The notes under the pieces were generated by a model. That model did not search any database. It was not told the DNA's origin and worked only from the letters and a program-made list of their open reading frames with translations. Position numbers and translations under genes: made by a program. From Gymnopus androsaceus JB14 (lineage: Eukaryota; Basidiomycota; Agaricomycetes; Agaricales; Omphalotaceae), in contig ML769524.1 in the NCBI GenBank assembly GCA_009733575.1, positions 62,001 through 126,000 of the forward strand: DNA of 64,000 bases. The letters are read 5' to 3'. Positions 1 through 13,835 of the stretch are shown piece by piece. The first letter of the stretch is position 1. Every line of letters begins with the position of its first letter.

Positions 1-1750
1 GGTAACCATGGTTTTGAAGTCATAACGGCCAATTGACAAAGCAACTTGAAGCTGGTGTCAATCCATATTGGCAATGGCTTGGCTTGACGTGACTTCAATA
101 GGTGTGACTTGGCGCAAGTTGTCACTTGAAGCCGAGTTATTGGAGCACTATAGGAGCTTGATGAAATTAGTGCAGAGTATGTAGATTGGCACTCTGTGAC
201 TGTATATACAAACAACTGAATTGTTTATCACTCCAACTTCCATGTCTTCCTCCACATCACTCTCCATAGCATCTGGAACAACACTTCTACACATACTTTT
301 GCAAGCAAAGAATTAGCTTTGTCAGTCCTCTAACAGTTTAAAATTTGTCAGAGCATTCTTTAAAGGGCTCTGACCAGGGATTCTTCAAGGTAGAATTATT
401 AATTTTGGCTATTTACAGGGACTTTCTCTGGGCATTTCCATCAAAAAAGATAAATTTACAATTCCATCTTGGAGAATCCCTAGCCCTGCTCAAATGAATG
501 GCAGTCTCCTCACAGATTTTTTCATTTGAGTTGGTAGTTGAAGCATAATGTTGTCGGAGGTCATGCGGACGCCTGATTGCAGGTTTTGGTAGGTGTCCAA
601 AAAGGGAATGCTTCGTGGGAACTTTTTTTCCTTGCAGCGATTGCGGGTCACCACAGACATGGGATGGATAATTCTTCATTCATGGAAGTACCAAAATTGA
701 GATCACCTCATAGGTTGGTGTCATCAGAGGCCTGAAAGTGTGTAATGTCAATGTCAGAAATAATATTTGAATTATTGTGTTTTGATGCTTACAATTAGTC
801 TGACCTAAAGTGCCTATAGCATTGTGCATAGTGATATTTATAGAGCCACCCCCAATGGAGAATCCTTCAGATTTGTAGATTTGGGTCATTGCGGACCATC
901 AAACGGTAGTATATAGAAGTGGATATATATACAGATCTTGGTATATTTTTTACATTCGAATTATTGTGTATCGAATGCTTAGAGTCATCCAACAGCTTAC
1001 CAAGATAGTTTGAGGTCATTGCCGACCGCCAGATGCAGAGACAAGCATTGTCATAAACTCATAATATAGTACATTACTGACATTAACATAGGAAACATAA
1101 TCAATTCACTACCAGGCAATAATACAACAAAAGAGGCAGCATCCCTTCAACTTCAATCAAAGATTGGCAACACGGTCAAGTATCAGAATGCCCAAGGGGA
1201 CAGCGAGGAGTGGTCTTGGGGCTAGAGGCTAGGAGATGATTCAGTTTCTAGATTTAGAATGATGGCGGCTGAGAGCATTATCATGCCCCCAATTCTGTCT
1301 GCGGACCGGTAGAATCAGCGTGAACTTCAGCCAGTAGAGGTTGCCTTTGCTATTAGCCTTGCAGCTTACATGCGCGAAAAACAATCGGTTGACGATGAAG
1401 CTTTGATCAATAGTACTAGGCGCTACAATGGGTGTGCTGATACTGTAAGTAAGGCGGATCAACCGGCAATATGATTATCATGAAAATCGAATCGAATTGT
1501 AAGTAATACGAAGAGAAGAATAAGCTATGCCCGTGTCGACATGATAAGCAAAAGAATCGAATTGACTTTAAGTATATATGTATGCGCATCCACCCTTTCG
1601 CTGTTGCTTTGTATTCCAATCTTCGTTTACTACTGATAAAAACTCAAGAAGAAATTGTTAATGATGTAGCTTATACCCTCTTCGCGATAATTCTATTTCA
1701 AAGAAGGAAAGAAAAAGTACAGTAAATCAGCTTCAACGAAACGACGAGGA
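1..1750. other. gene-free stretch upstream of the esterase 3' end
   Basis: AT-rich DNA with only short open frames that resemble no protein family I know. Two loosely similar phrases (TTTGAGGTCATTGCCGACC near 1010 and a weaker match near 880) may be remnants of an old repeat. I see no RNA gene or complete mobile element. Confidence 0.5.
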
Positions 1751-4315
<2,565 letters not shown>

Positions 4316-5891
4316 GTACAAACTAAAAAATACCGTTTAAATAGACTCTCTAGAGGGCCTACCAGATATATATGTATACGTTAGACTAAGAACCACAGCC
4401 AAAATCGGTCAGGTAAACAATATGGAAGTGACATTTAATCGAAGGAGCCTCGTCGAGACATAGCTGACGCCGACCAGCTCGTGTTTCTCGAAGCTGCTAA
4501 TATTTGAATGGTTTAAAATTTGACCATATACTTGAATCTAAGATGAAAAGCGAAGATAATGGAGTCATTTCATTCGAACAGAACGCTGCTCGAGTCGTAC
4601 AAGGCCAGGTGCCTGTCACCGGAGTCGAACCATCCGGATGGTTGTTATCATAATGCGTTTCAAGCAGATTAAGATTGCACTGGGATCATGAGTCATGATG
4701 ATAACACCTGTAAAGCCGTTAAATGTGCAGAACATCCTCAAAATAAATTACCCTTCGAAAAGAGCTGGTGAAAGTTATCCGCGCAAGTCTAAGTGCTAAG
4801 TGCTTGATGATGCATTGGTAATCAGCCCATCGACACATCTTGCGAAACGCATCTGAAGATGCCTCCCTACTATCTGAGATCCTTGGAACAGAGAAAGGAA
4901 TCTTGGCCCTTGTGGAGTTCCTCAAGGTCTCAGGTGCACTCACACGAGATGCTATGAAAGGCCATCAGAAACTCCCCCCTACCCTTGTCCAGCCAAGTGG
5001 CCTCAAGTACGCTATGATTTTGGTCTCAAATTTTTCGGACAGGGACGGTCACGTGAATTCAAAAAAACGGCTAAAATTCCAAGAAAGTTCCAAAAATACT
5101 TACCGAGCAAGCTTAGTAGCTTCTACATACTTTCAAAAGACCGGAACACATATTTCAGTGACCTTCCTTGCCGTATTTTGATTGTGAGCGCAGGAAATGC
5201 TTTGAGAGCCTTTTTCATATCCTCTGAATCTGCTTGAATACATGAAGCTACTGTGGCACAAGGCTAGAGTGCAGCCAATTCCATCCTCGGATAAGGACAT
5301 TGAAGTCGATCTCGCTGATATCACTTTCCCGGAGCCGATATACCTGCCTATTATGGTATCCCCTTCTTTAATTTAATTTAATTCAATTTTCTCCACAGGT
5401 ACCCGTATATCGAGCCGTATCCGAGTCTATTACTACTTATCAAGGAACCCGGCAAAATTCAAAAGTCAAAGTAGTAAGTTACATCTCGCGAGTCGTATGG
5501 ATGAGCAGCACACCAGCATATGTTTTTTTTTTGCCTCAATCTTGATTCAAGCAAGGATTTCTGCCGACGGAGTCGGCAGTTTCTAGTTATCTGTTCTATT
5601 CTCAGTCGTCACTCGAGACGCTTGCAACACGCATTGATTACGCTTCATTCATCAACTTTATTGATTGACTTGATACGCATGATGGGATTATGAGTTTTCA
5701 GTGTTTAGTCCTTCTGGCAAGGAGAGCGAGCCTCAAATGAGCATGAGTGTACATGAATTTCAAAGGAAACAAGATAGGACATAGTGGGAGTATGCCACAG
5801 TTTCACTGATTGTTCTTGAGAACTGTTAGAAAGTTCAGGTATCTTTTTTATCCTATTTGAGCTTAAGCCTTTGAATGGGCTATGAGACCAG
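4316..5891. other. gene-free stretch between esterase and repeat cluster
   Basis: Contains a plus-strand open frame at 4840-5181 whose start (SEILGTEKGILALVEFLK) reads like real protein but has no family I can name and no continuing exons. It may be a remnant of a mobile-element or unknown gene. The rest is AT-rich with short homopolymers, and I see no RNA gene. Confidence 0.4.
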
Positions 5892-6094
5892 CATCAGCAG
5901 AACCTGTGAGATGCCATAGCAAGGTCCCCCTCTGTCCAGTTCTGTGCAGAACTGCACAGCAGCTGATCTATATTGGGAAGTGATGGGAAGTGATATAGAT
6001 CAGCTGCTGTACAGCTCTGTACAGAACTGTGCAGTTCTGCACAGAACTGGACAGAGGGGGACCTTGCTATGGCATCTCACAGGTTTTGCTGATG
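5892..6094. repeat. 203-bp near-perfect hairpin element, ATCAGCAAAACCTG-end family
   Basis: The left end CATCAGCAGAACCTG and right end CAGGTTTTGCTGATG are the tips of an inverted repeat of about 68 bp (5892-5960 against 6026-6094), with a second nested pair (about 5958-5974 and 5993-6009) near the centre. The interior is built from words such as GTTCTGTGCAGAACTG. No coding capacity. Looks like a short non-autonomous (MITE-like) or foldback element. No clear target-site duplication is visible. The same ends recur at 6358-7076, 46070-48050 and 49304-49559. Confidence 0.75.
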
Positions 6095-6357
6095 CATTAC
6101 ACATGTTAAATCCAGTTCAAGCAAGGCTAAGCTACATATAAACATGATAAAAATTTGTGGACATGTTTCCACCATGCAATGCAATGGCCCACACCCACAT
6201 GTATCTACTCAAAACCACTGGCCAGACTTGTCCTTGCCATGTATTGCAATGGCCCACACCCATATGTTGAGAGTGACAGCTGTTTAAAAAAACCTAGGCC
6301 AGACTGACACAATCTTGAGCTGATGGCCAGACCCGCCAAAGCTAGCATTTTAGTAAA

Positions 6358-7076
6358 CATCAGCAAAACCTGGAAGTTTGCTGGAGAGGTCAGAGCATTG
6401 AATGGATGCTCTGGAGTACTCTGGCTGCTCTGGCTGCTCTGAAGCTGTCCAAGCTGTCAAAACCAAGTCAAAGCTGTCAAAACCATCCTGATTGGAATAA
6501 CGTTAAGAGTTTTGCAGTTGGGTTGCCATAATTCAACTGTCAATATATACACCAGTTGATGCTGTAAACGGAAAACATCATATAAAAGGCGTCACCGTTC
6601 AACTCTGAGTTCAATGTTGGACTTGTACTTTTTTTCTTATTTCCTTCCAATGTCCATTGTCGCAACTTCGTTCAACTTTATTTCCTTCCAATGTAAGTTC
6701 TTATTTGTTTTCAGCATTAACTGAGCAATATTTAGAAGTGTTCAATGGTTTTAGGGGCAGAGGCTGGCTCGGAGAGTGGGAAATGGAGACGCAGAAATTA
6801 GGAAACAGCAACTATAAGCTTACTACATAGCGTATTAGTACTTAGTCAGATTGCTCTGCCTCGGCGGCATATAATGATGACAATAAATGATGCATAGAAA
6901 ATTTCTATTATCGTTGCATGGTTATGACCATTGATGTACTCTAATTAAATGGTGCTTGGTATTGGTTTGGTAGCCTGAATGCCAAATGATGGGCAGTCTC
7001 CAGAGAGCTCCAGAGAACTCAATGGTCCTCTGGAGTACTCTGGAGCTCCCTGGAGAACCTCCAGGTTTTGCTGATG
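6358..7076. mobile_element. 719-bp element of the ATCAGCAAAACCTG-end family
   Basis: Starts CATCAGCAAAACCTGG and ends CCAGGTTTTGCTGATG. Subterminal zones at both ends are dense in the word CTCTGGAG and its complement CTCCAGAG (about 6400-6450 and 6995-7050). Part of the interior (near 6905-6935) resembles the interior of the 46-48 kb palindrome (near 47880). No gene inside. Boundaries are set by the two ends; a target-site duplication is not obvious. Confidence 0.6.
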
Positions 7077-7289
7077 AAGTGCCCAGGATCCAGGTGATTC
7101 CAGGACAACAAGGAAGAGTGGGGAAGAGCTCAACATTCATGTCCTGTTTATGCCTTGATTCTTGGAACATTAAGGAAGATGACAATGTTTACTGTCATCC
7201 CACTAAAGAAGCTCTGCAGACTTAGCTTGTACAGTCATTGCAATGTTGCCCACTGGCAATCATCCCTTCTTCAAAATAGTTGCCTGTAC

Positions 7290-7982
7290 TACTCGGGGTC
7301 ACCAAAAGTGACCATCACCTGGTTTTTTGGACATATCTCATGAAGAACAGTATATATCTTCTTCAAACAAGTTTTAGTATAAGTCTATAATACATTCTGC
7401 ATCTTCTGAGACCAGCTGGGTGACACCCCCGTGAGAAATACCTGACATATGCGGCATTTTGTGAATATCCTCGAAGTGTGCAGGTGCAAATATTTTTTTG
7501 AGGAGATGCAGTAGTCACCATTGAAAAGAGGGACATCAAAAACGGGGGTTGCACTTTACCCCATATTATTTCTCATGAAACTGAGGTAGCTAATAAAGCT
7601 CTCAAAGTTGCCATTTTTCGATTTTTTTTTGGCTCACACAGTCAAAAATCTGTCAAAATCACCAGTTTGTGAGCTCAATAGCTACCTCAGATTTGTGAAA
7701 AATAGTATGGGGTAAAGTGCAACCCCCATTTTCGATGTCCCTTTTTTCAATGGTGACTACTTGCATCTCCTCAAAAAAATATTTGCACTTGCAAACTTTG
7801 GGGATATTCACAAAATGCCACATATGTCAGGTATTTCTCACGGGGGTGTCACCCAGCTGGTCTCAGAAGATGCAGAATGTATTATAGACTTATACTCAAA
7901 CTTGTTTGAAGAAGATATGTACTGTTCTTCATGAGATATGTCCAAAAAACCAGGTGATGGTCACTTTTGGTGACCCTGAGTA
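7290..7982. mobile_element. long-armed hairpin MITE, mariner-like (TA-flanked)
   Basis: Arms of more than 300 bp (about 7290-7600 and 7655-7982) are almost perfect inverted copies. The tips read TACTCGGGGTCACCAAAAG and, inverted, TACTCAGGGTCACCAAAAG. Both ends are bounded by TA, the target-site duplication expected of Tc1/mariner elements. The short centre near 7610-7650 carries no gene. High arm identity suggests a recent or actively homogenised element. Assignment to Tc1/mariner rests only on the TA flanks. Confidence 0.65.
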
Positions 7983-8125
7983 GATGTTTAATAAACATAT
8001 TCTAATCCTGTAAGAAGGGATTGTTCAATGCTGATCGAGGATCAACTGGTTACGTGGCTCGGCAGCTGTCGGCCATCAGCTCAACTTTTGTTGGTCTGGC
8101 CTAGGTTTTTTTAAATAGCTGAAGT

Positions 8126-9127
8126 AAAAGTAATCATTGTTTCCTTGACTCAGATTTGACTGAGGTACTTATCTATTGGGAACTTTGACTCTTGAATTTA
8201 TTCTTGAAAATTCACATTTACCAACCAGTCAGCTTGCATCTGTTAGGAAGCGTCGCGCTTCCTAATGGGGCCGCACATGCTGACCGGACCAACGGCTGAT
8301 GGACCAGAAATCTGACGGCAATAGCTTGCCCTCGTGACAGATGCCCAAATCTTTTCCTTTCCATTCCATGTCAATGACTCCAGTTCCCCACCATTCATCC
8401 CTCCAACTCCCTGTTGTTCATCCCTCGAATTTCTGAGGAAAACGGCCACTCTAATTGCCCATCATGATGAACCGCTACAGTATCTCAAACATCATCTATC
8501 GACTCTAGAAGGCTCGCAATCATGACTCGACACCTGCCTTCACATAGTCTGTATCTCGTATTCGTCAGCATTACTGCGTAGCCAGTGCTATTCTGGTTCA
8601 TGTGTCATCTTTCATCATCAACATTATGATTCTCAGTCATTATCTTCAAGTGACGCCATTATGATTCACTTATCTTCATCTTACAATTTATTATACCTAA
8701 TTATACGGTGAATATAATGTTTTGAATCTCTAGATCGATACCCTGTATCTTTTCTCCTTTTGTGCGCAAGCTGCAACTTAGTTGTATGTGCAAGTTGCGC
8801 AGGTCGCAGCCACTGTGTGACCATGCTACACAGACCAATAAGCTATGTGCACTCTTATGAGAGTTAAGTAGGTGTAATGGAGACAATACTAGTAATGCGA
8901 GTATCCATCTCTATCTTAGATAGAAAGGGTTTGGCTGGGGCTTGGCCCACGCTCCCGCCCGTGGACTCCGAGTGCTTGTAGCCCCAACCAGAGCAGAGCT
9001 CCAACCTGAGAGCACAAGGAGGAGACTAACCGAAGGGAAAATGGGCCAAGGCCAAACAGAGGTATGCTCTGGAAAAGGTAGGGTATTGAATATGTACACA
9101 TAAGGTGATAAAAGGCTAAAAATTTTA
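8126..9127. other. gene-free stretch beside the DIRS-like element
   Basis: No convincing gene. It holds a short perfect palindrome, GGAAGCGTCGCGCTTCC, near 8251. The last 200 bp run into the 3' side of the decayed retrotransposon and may contain its terminal sequence, which I could not delimit. Confidence 0.4.
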
Positions 9128-10216
9128 TTACTCCAAGTCAAGATTGATACCGTTAATACATGCAGTGATGGCCGAGTCTGGTATCTTGTGTGCTTTCTGG
9201 AAAGTATCAATAGAGGCTTTCAACCTCAAAATCTGAGAGGAGTCGTACACTTTAAGTATATGAACGGGTAAGATATCTTCAAACTGTCTCCAGTAAATGA
9301 GAAAAGCCAATGAAGTCCAACCGCCAACTGCAGAAACTACCTCAGGAGGTACGCCTGCAAGCAGAAGCTCAACGGCACCGCCAATGCAGAAACTGTGGCC
9401 TTGAACCAGTGGGAAACCTTTGTCTAACCAGATTTTATCGCAGAAGGCGAGAAAAGCAGATTTGACCATATGATGAGGTTAGCCAAGGTTGTCCACATAT
9501 CTGAACAAAGAGAAATTGTCGGGGATCCTGGAGTTGGCTCTGACATGCATCTGCATGGCGTTGAAGGGGCAAAATGATTTAAGTGCTGATGTCTGAGCTG
9601 TAGCTGTGACTGTAGCCCCCGCTTGCTTTGTTGTCTTTGTCCCAGCCTTGGGTGAGTTATCAGGATGAAGGGAGAAGAGGACATGTGTGGAATGGGAAGC
9701 ATGGTAGATGGGATTGAAAGCTGCAATAGATTTGATGGTGAGTTCCCTGAGTCTGCAGCAGTGCCAGAAAGCATTACATGTGACTGCCCATATCAAACAG
9801 TGAAATGGAATGGAAAATTTTAGTGCAAGGAAAAGTGCAAGCATATGGTTGATAGAGATGGGATTGCAGATTGGGTGTTTATGGTGGGCACCGGAGATGC
9901 AAGCACCTGCTCTAGTGAAGTGGATGAGCCTTGAGTTGGCTGGCCAGGGAGCACTTTTGAGTTTGTGCCAAGCTTGTAGAGCCAACAACTAACTCTTGGT
10001 GCAGGATCTGCTGACCTTCCCCATGTAATAACCTAGGAATCCGACTATGAGGTGCTCGCTGGTGGGCATACGCTGATCCTCTGAGATGTCCAACATGTCG
10101 CAGAACTGATTAAACCTAAGGAGCCCAGCACCGTAGGCCTCCTTGGTCGAATTGGCAAGTCCTGATATGGTGAGCTTTTCACCCCACTCTATAACCTTGG
10201 GAGGGAGAATGAGCAA
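9128..10216 (-). pseudogene. tyrosine recombinase of the DIRS-like element
   Basis: Site-specific recombinase that would integrate the element's DNA circle. Segments: 10216-9989 (N-terminal SAM-like domain, STKEAYGAGLLRFNQFC), 9988-9480 in another frame (TCNAFWHCCRLRELTI, carrying the first catalytic Arg), and 9469-9128 (GHSFCIGGAVELLLAGV, then AFLIYWRQFEDILP with the Tyr nucleophile region). In active relatives the second motif reads GHSFRIGG; here the Arg of HxxR is Cys. Together with at least two frame breaks this copy should be inactive. Product order and spacing fit fungal DIRS recombinases. Confidence 0.75.
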
Positions 10217-10729
10217 ACACTCAGAGCGTTTTGCATTGGCGTAGGGGCTGCTTCACGTATGGATACGGTCTTTAGCATGAACATTGGGACGTAGTTTGTT
10301 GTGCATAATGGAGCAGCCTGATTTAGGATGTCTGGTAGCAAGTTTGGAAGGAATGTGGTTGGGATCGCAAGAGGTTGGGCATATTATAGTGGACTGGGGA
10401 ATTGAGGTTGGCACAACCACAAATGGGTGGCAGATGAACAAGCAGCCAAATAGAGAAGGAGGGCAATGGTTTGTTGGGTTGGGAATGGTTTTTATTGGGG
10501 GCAGTGGATTTTGTGGTTGTGGTGTCAATGAGGATCCAAAACGGTTGCGAAAGGAGACAGTAGAGATGTAAAAGTCCCCCGTGCTGCCAGCTCCATGGCT
10601 CTGTGGTGGCATAGTAGCTGGGAGCTAGTGTAGATGGCGGTTCAAGGTCAAGAAGCAATTGATTATGTAAATACCTCAAATGTCCAAATGTACAGTAGCG
10701 AAACTAGAGCTAAACACAAATAATAGCCT

Positions 10730-12944
10730 TGACAAGTTCGTTGGGTAGCAAAATAGAATATGGTAATTGGGTTTCATCAGTACCCATTATACACCTCGAC
10801 AGAGAGTCAGCGGGGTTGTCAGCGGTAGCAATATATATGAGTTTTGGTTCAATTAAGAGTGAAGTAAGGGTTGCGAATGTGCAACAAACAGATAGATTGA
10901 TCTATCAATTGGGGCTACACTGCTTTAGCATTGCCCCAATTGTGCACTGGTTGTCTGAGTGAATTAATAAATATGCATTTTGAAAGCCCATTGCTTCAAG
11001 GAAATAGACAACGAGCTCAATGGCAACTGTCTTGAGCCAGTAGATGTTACGTTCTTCAATCTTCCAAGCATCTGTTAACCGGAAGGCTGCCCAGTAGCCC
11101 TGGATCCAGAATCCAATTCCCCAATTGATAGATGCATCTGTTTATATTTTGAGATTGATGAGTGTGCCTCGGGGCCTTAACTGGCAATAGATGAGGGGGT
11201 CCAAAAGTTTATCTGACCACCAAATCAGTTCCTTTACAAGAGCGGTGGTCAGGAAGTAACAGAGGGTGCCGTGGATTTTTTTGACTTGGTTGAGTGGGGC
11301 TCTCTTCTGTTTGGGGTTAGGGGGAGGTTCACTGGTATCGGTGAGAAGTGGATGGGAGATTGGTGGACTATTGGGGTCGGCGATGGGTAGGGATGCCAGT
11401 GCTGATTTTGGACCAAATTCCATGAGGAAAACTCTAATGCGGTGGAGATATTTGAGTCATTTTTCCTCCGGGAGGCTGACCATTTAAGAAGTATGTCCCA
11501 GAGTAAGCCTATGTATATGAAGATATCAATAAAGAAAGGGTCACCTTTCTTCTGGGGAGGGTGGAAAGGAGTGCCAAGTGGATTGATTGATTCACAATTG
11601 TAAGTGTATTCAAAATCAACTGGGTCTGCATTGGGGTTGAGAGGTACGCGGAAAACTGCCAAGTCGTCCTCGATCTTGGCTATAGGGAAGACACCTTTGG
11701 CAAATAAGATGTCTCGGATGGCAGTGGAGATCATTCCAGAACAGCTGCTGGCACCTGCCCATCCGAAACAGTCACACATGTCAATCCAAAAGTCACCCTT
11801 TTCATCACAAACAACAAGGAATTGTTTGTGGTTGGGATTGATGGGGACGGTGCGATGGAACTTGATGATGTCCATGGTGCATGCCTGAGTTCCCGGTGGG
11901 GCATAAATAATCTTTTAAATTAGAAACAAATTTTAATTAGTAACTTGGCTTCCAGTTGGAGCAGTTATAACATGATGCGCTATGGCCAGTTGGCCAAGCA
12001 AATGTAAAGCCAAGACTGGTTGGTAAGGATAGTGCTGCAGCCAGTTGACTGAGTGGAAGATACAATACCAACCCCGTGGTAAGGATAGAGCTGCAACCAG
12101 TTGGCCAAGCGAATATAAAAAATTTTTAAAATAGAAAAATAGAACTCACAAATTCTGCAACGTTGCCAGCTGAATCGAACGTAGTAGGGAACAACTCCTT
12201 TTGAACGTAAGAGTTCACAGATGGAGTTGTTCTTCCCAAAGAGTCTTTCCCTCCCTTGGACAGATTGCGGCAGACCCTCAACTTTGGTGGCTGGTCAGGT
12301 CCCTGTGACAATTCTGCTACAATGAGCGGTGAAGCCACGAACAGTCCATGGAGTATCTGCTCGACTTGCTGTTTGGAGAAAGGACCTGCCATGCGACCCA
12401 CTGTTGATTCCTCTTCAATATATTTTTGCATGGCTATTGGGTGCTTAGAGACTGAGGAGTGATTGGGTATAATGGTGGTTTCAGTGAGGACAGGAATGTC
12501 ACCGAGAGGGAAACCGTTTCTGAGGTAGTCAAGTAGGATAGAATAGCAGTCGGATAGACCGTAGATTGCAAGTTCGATGAAGAATGCATTAATGTTGTAT
12601 GGGGTGATGATTCTTTTGAATAGCTCATTTTTGAATGGCGTTAAGTTAATAAGCAGGTAATGGGAAATTATAGTCTGGGAGAAATCATGGAATGGGAGAG
12701 GGCCAGATCTGAAGAAGGAATCAAGCGGATGATGGGCAGGAGGGGTCGCAGGTGTGATGGGAACCACCGCGTAGTGAGCAGATATGGGAGGAGGAATGGC
12801 AGCCCTTTTGGTATTTGCCCCAACAGTTGAATGCAATGCAGATGACTGTGTTGTTGGGTGAGAGGAGTTGCCCATTACCCAATTTTGCAAAAGGGAATTT
12901 TCCATGCATGGCTTGGTTGTTGAGTTTGTGTCCCTGGAGGCCAC
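10730..12944 (-). pseudogene. reverse transcriptase-RNase H of the DIRS-like element
   Basis: Reads 12944-12151 as the N-terminal part, then a probable intron or spacer (about 12150-11920, donor GTGAGT, acceptor AAAAG) and 11919-11142. Reverse-transcriptase signatures are GTQACTMDIIKFHR (first catalytic Asp) and KIEDDLAVFRVP (the DD pair, with the aromatic residue of YxDD replaced). RNase H follows after an in-frame TAA near 11144: QTDASINWGIGFW, TVAIELVVYF and IHSDNQCTIG supply the Asp-Glu-Asp set, ending with TADNPADSLSR near 10800. The spacer carries a twofold repeat around CAGTTGGCCAAGC. Domains are recognisable, but stops and frame changes make it a pseudogene. Confidence 0.75.
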
Positions 12945-13440
12945 AGCCAGTGCAGCGAGGTCTGGGACCGACCTTGCTGCCCTCCGGAAAGGGCACCGGG
13001 CCCGGGGAGTGAGGATTGTCCCAAATATATGGCTTAGTCTGATGCTTGCTCGAAGATGAAAATGCTGGAGCGAAGTTGCGAGGCTGCTTGGCTAAAAGCG
13101 CCTCTGCATCAGATATTGCTTGTACCCGGGTCCAAGCTGTATTGTATGCAGGCTGCTTGTATTCTGTGTCCCATTGGAGATGAGTGCTCTGCAGCTTCTC
13201 TTCCTGGATCCTCCAAATTTGGAAGAGCTCCTCGGATTCTTCATGGTAGAGAAAGAATGCAAAGTGTTTGGCAAAAAACAATAGTTGTGAGGCAAGAGCG
13301 CCGTTGGCATACCATGCTACCATGAACTGGTAGTAGAAATCGTAAGTGTTCTGGAATTGTTGGAATGTGAAGGTTGGCTCGTCGACAGGCTTGCCCGCTG
13401 CCATTAGCTTCTTTAGTAGTTCACCTGTATTCATGATGAT
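12721..13440 (-). pseudogene. gag-like protein of the DIRS-like element
   Basis: Open minus-strand frame with a helical N-terminal part (FQQFQNTYDFYYQFM, ATG at about 13433) and two Cys/His clusters: RCTGCGLQGHKLNNQAM and a C-terminal block containing KGCHSSSHICSLRGGSHH. These look like the nucleic-acid-binding fingers seen in fungal DIRS gag proteins, with at least one Cys replaced (Arg in SLRGG). The frame overlaps the reverse-transcriptase frame (12944-12721), which may be natural frameshifting or decay. Upstream the frame runs into the hairpin insertion at 13516. Confidence 0.6.
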
Positions 13441-13515
13441 GGGTTTATCCATGATATGAGAGAGCTTCACAGTAGGGATCAATGCAATGTTAGCATTAAT
13501 CCATGCAAGATTGTT

Positions 13516-13835
13516 CCTCTTAGGCAACCTGAGGCATCCTAGTTGGCCCAGGAAAAAGGGTAAAACTTTGGACACCTCAGGTATCCTAGTCATCCTAGGT
13601 GTCCTGGGATATCCTGGGATGTCCTGGGATATCCTGGGATGTCCTGTGGCATCCTGAGGGTCTCCTGTGGCATCTTGGGGCATCCTAGGATAAAAGTTCT
13701 ATCCCAGGATGCCTCAGGATGCCCCAGGACATTCCAGGATATCCTAGGACACCTAGGATGACTAGGATACCTGAGGTGCCCAAAGTTTTGCCCTTTTTCC
13801 TGGGCCAACTAGGATGCCTCAGGTTGCCTAAGAGG
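13516..13835. repeat. 320-bp hairpin element with minisatellite-like core, inserted in gag
   Basis: The tips CCTCTTAGGCAACCTGAGG and its inverse bound arms of roughly 90 bp or more. The core is made of repeated words based on TCCTGGGATATCC, TCCTGGGATGTCC and TCCTGTGGCATC, themselves inverted in the other half. No gene. It splits the gag region of the DIRS-like element, so it inserted later. No target-site duplication is obvious. Confidence 0.7.

Larger units (their letters stand above)
6275..8125. mobile_element. outer inverted-repeat pair enclosing nested elements
   Basis: About 55 bp at 6275-6330 (containing AAAAAAACCTAGGCCAGAC) reappears inverted at about 8068-8125. Between them lie two complete inverted-repeat elements (6358-7076 and 7290-7982). 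The simplest reading is an older terminal-inverted-repeat element of about 1.85 kb into which two younger ones inserted. It has no open frame resembling a transposase, so it is non-autonomous or decayed. Confidence 0.5.

Noticed and set aside
12815..13325. Plus-strand open frames of 63-89 codons
   Set aside because: They lie opposite the gag-like frame of the DIRS element, whose fingers and helices are recognisable on the minus strand; the plus frames show no family features.
13590..13808. Minus-strand frame rich in repeated P-Q-D-x-P-G-Y-P-R-T units
   Set aside because: It is the translation of the minisatellite core of the hairpin element at 13516-13835, not a gene.
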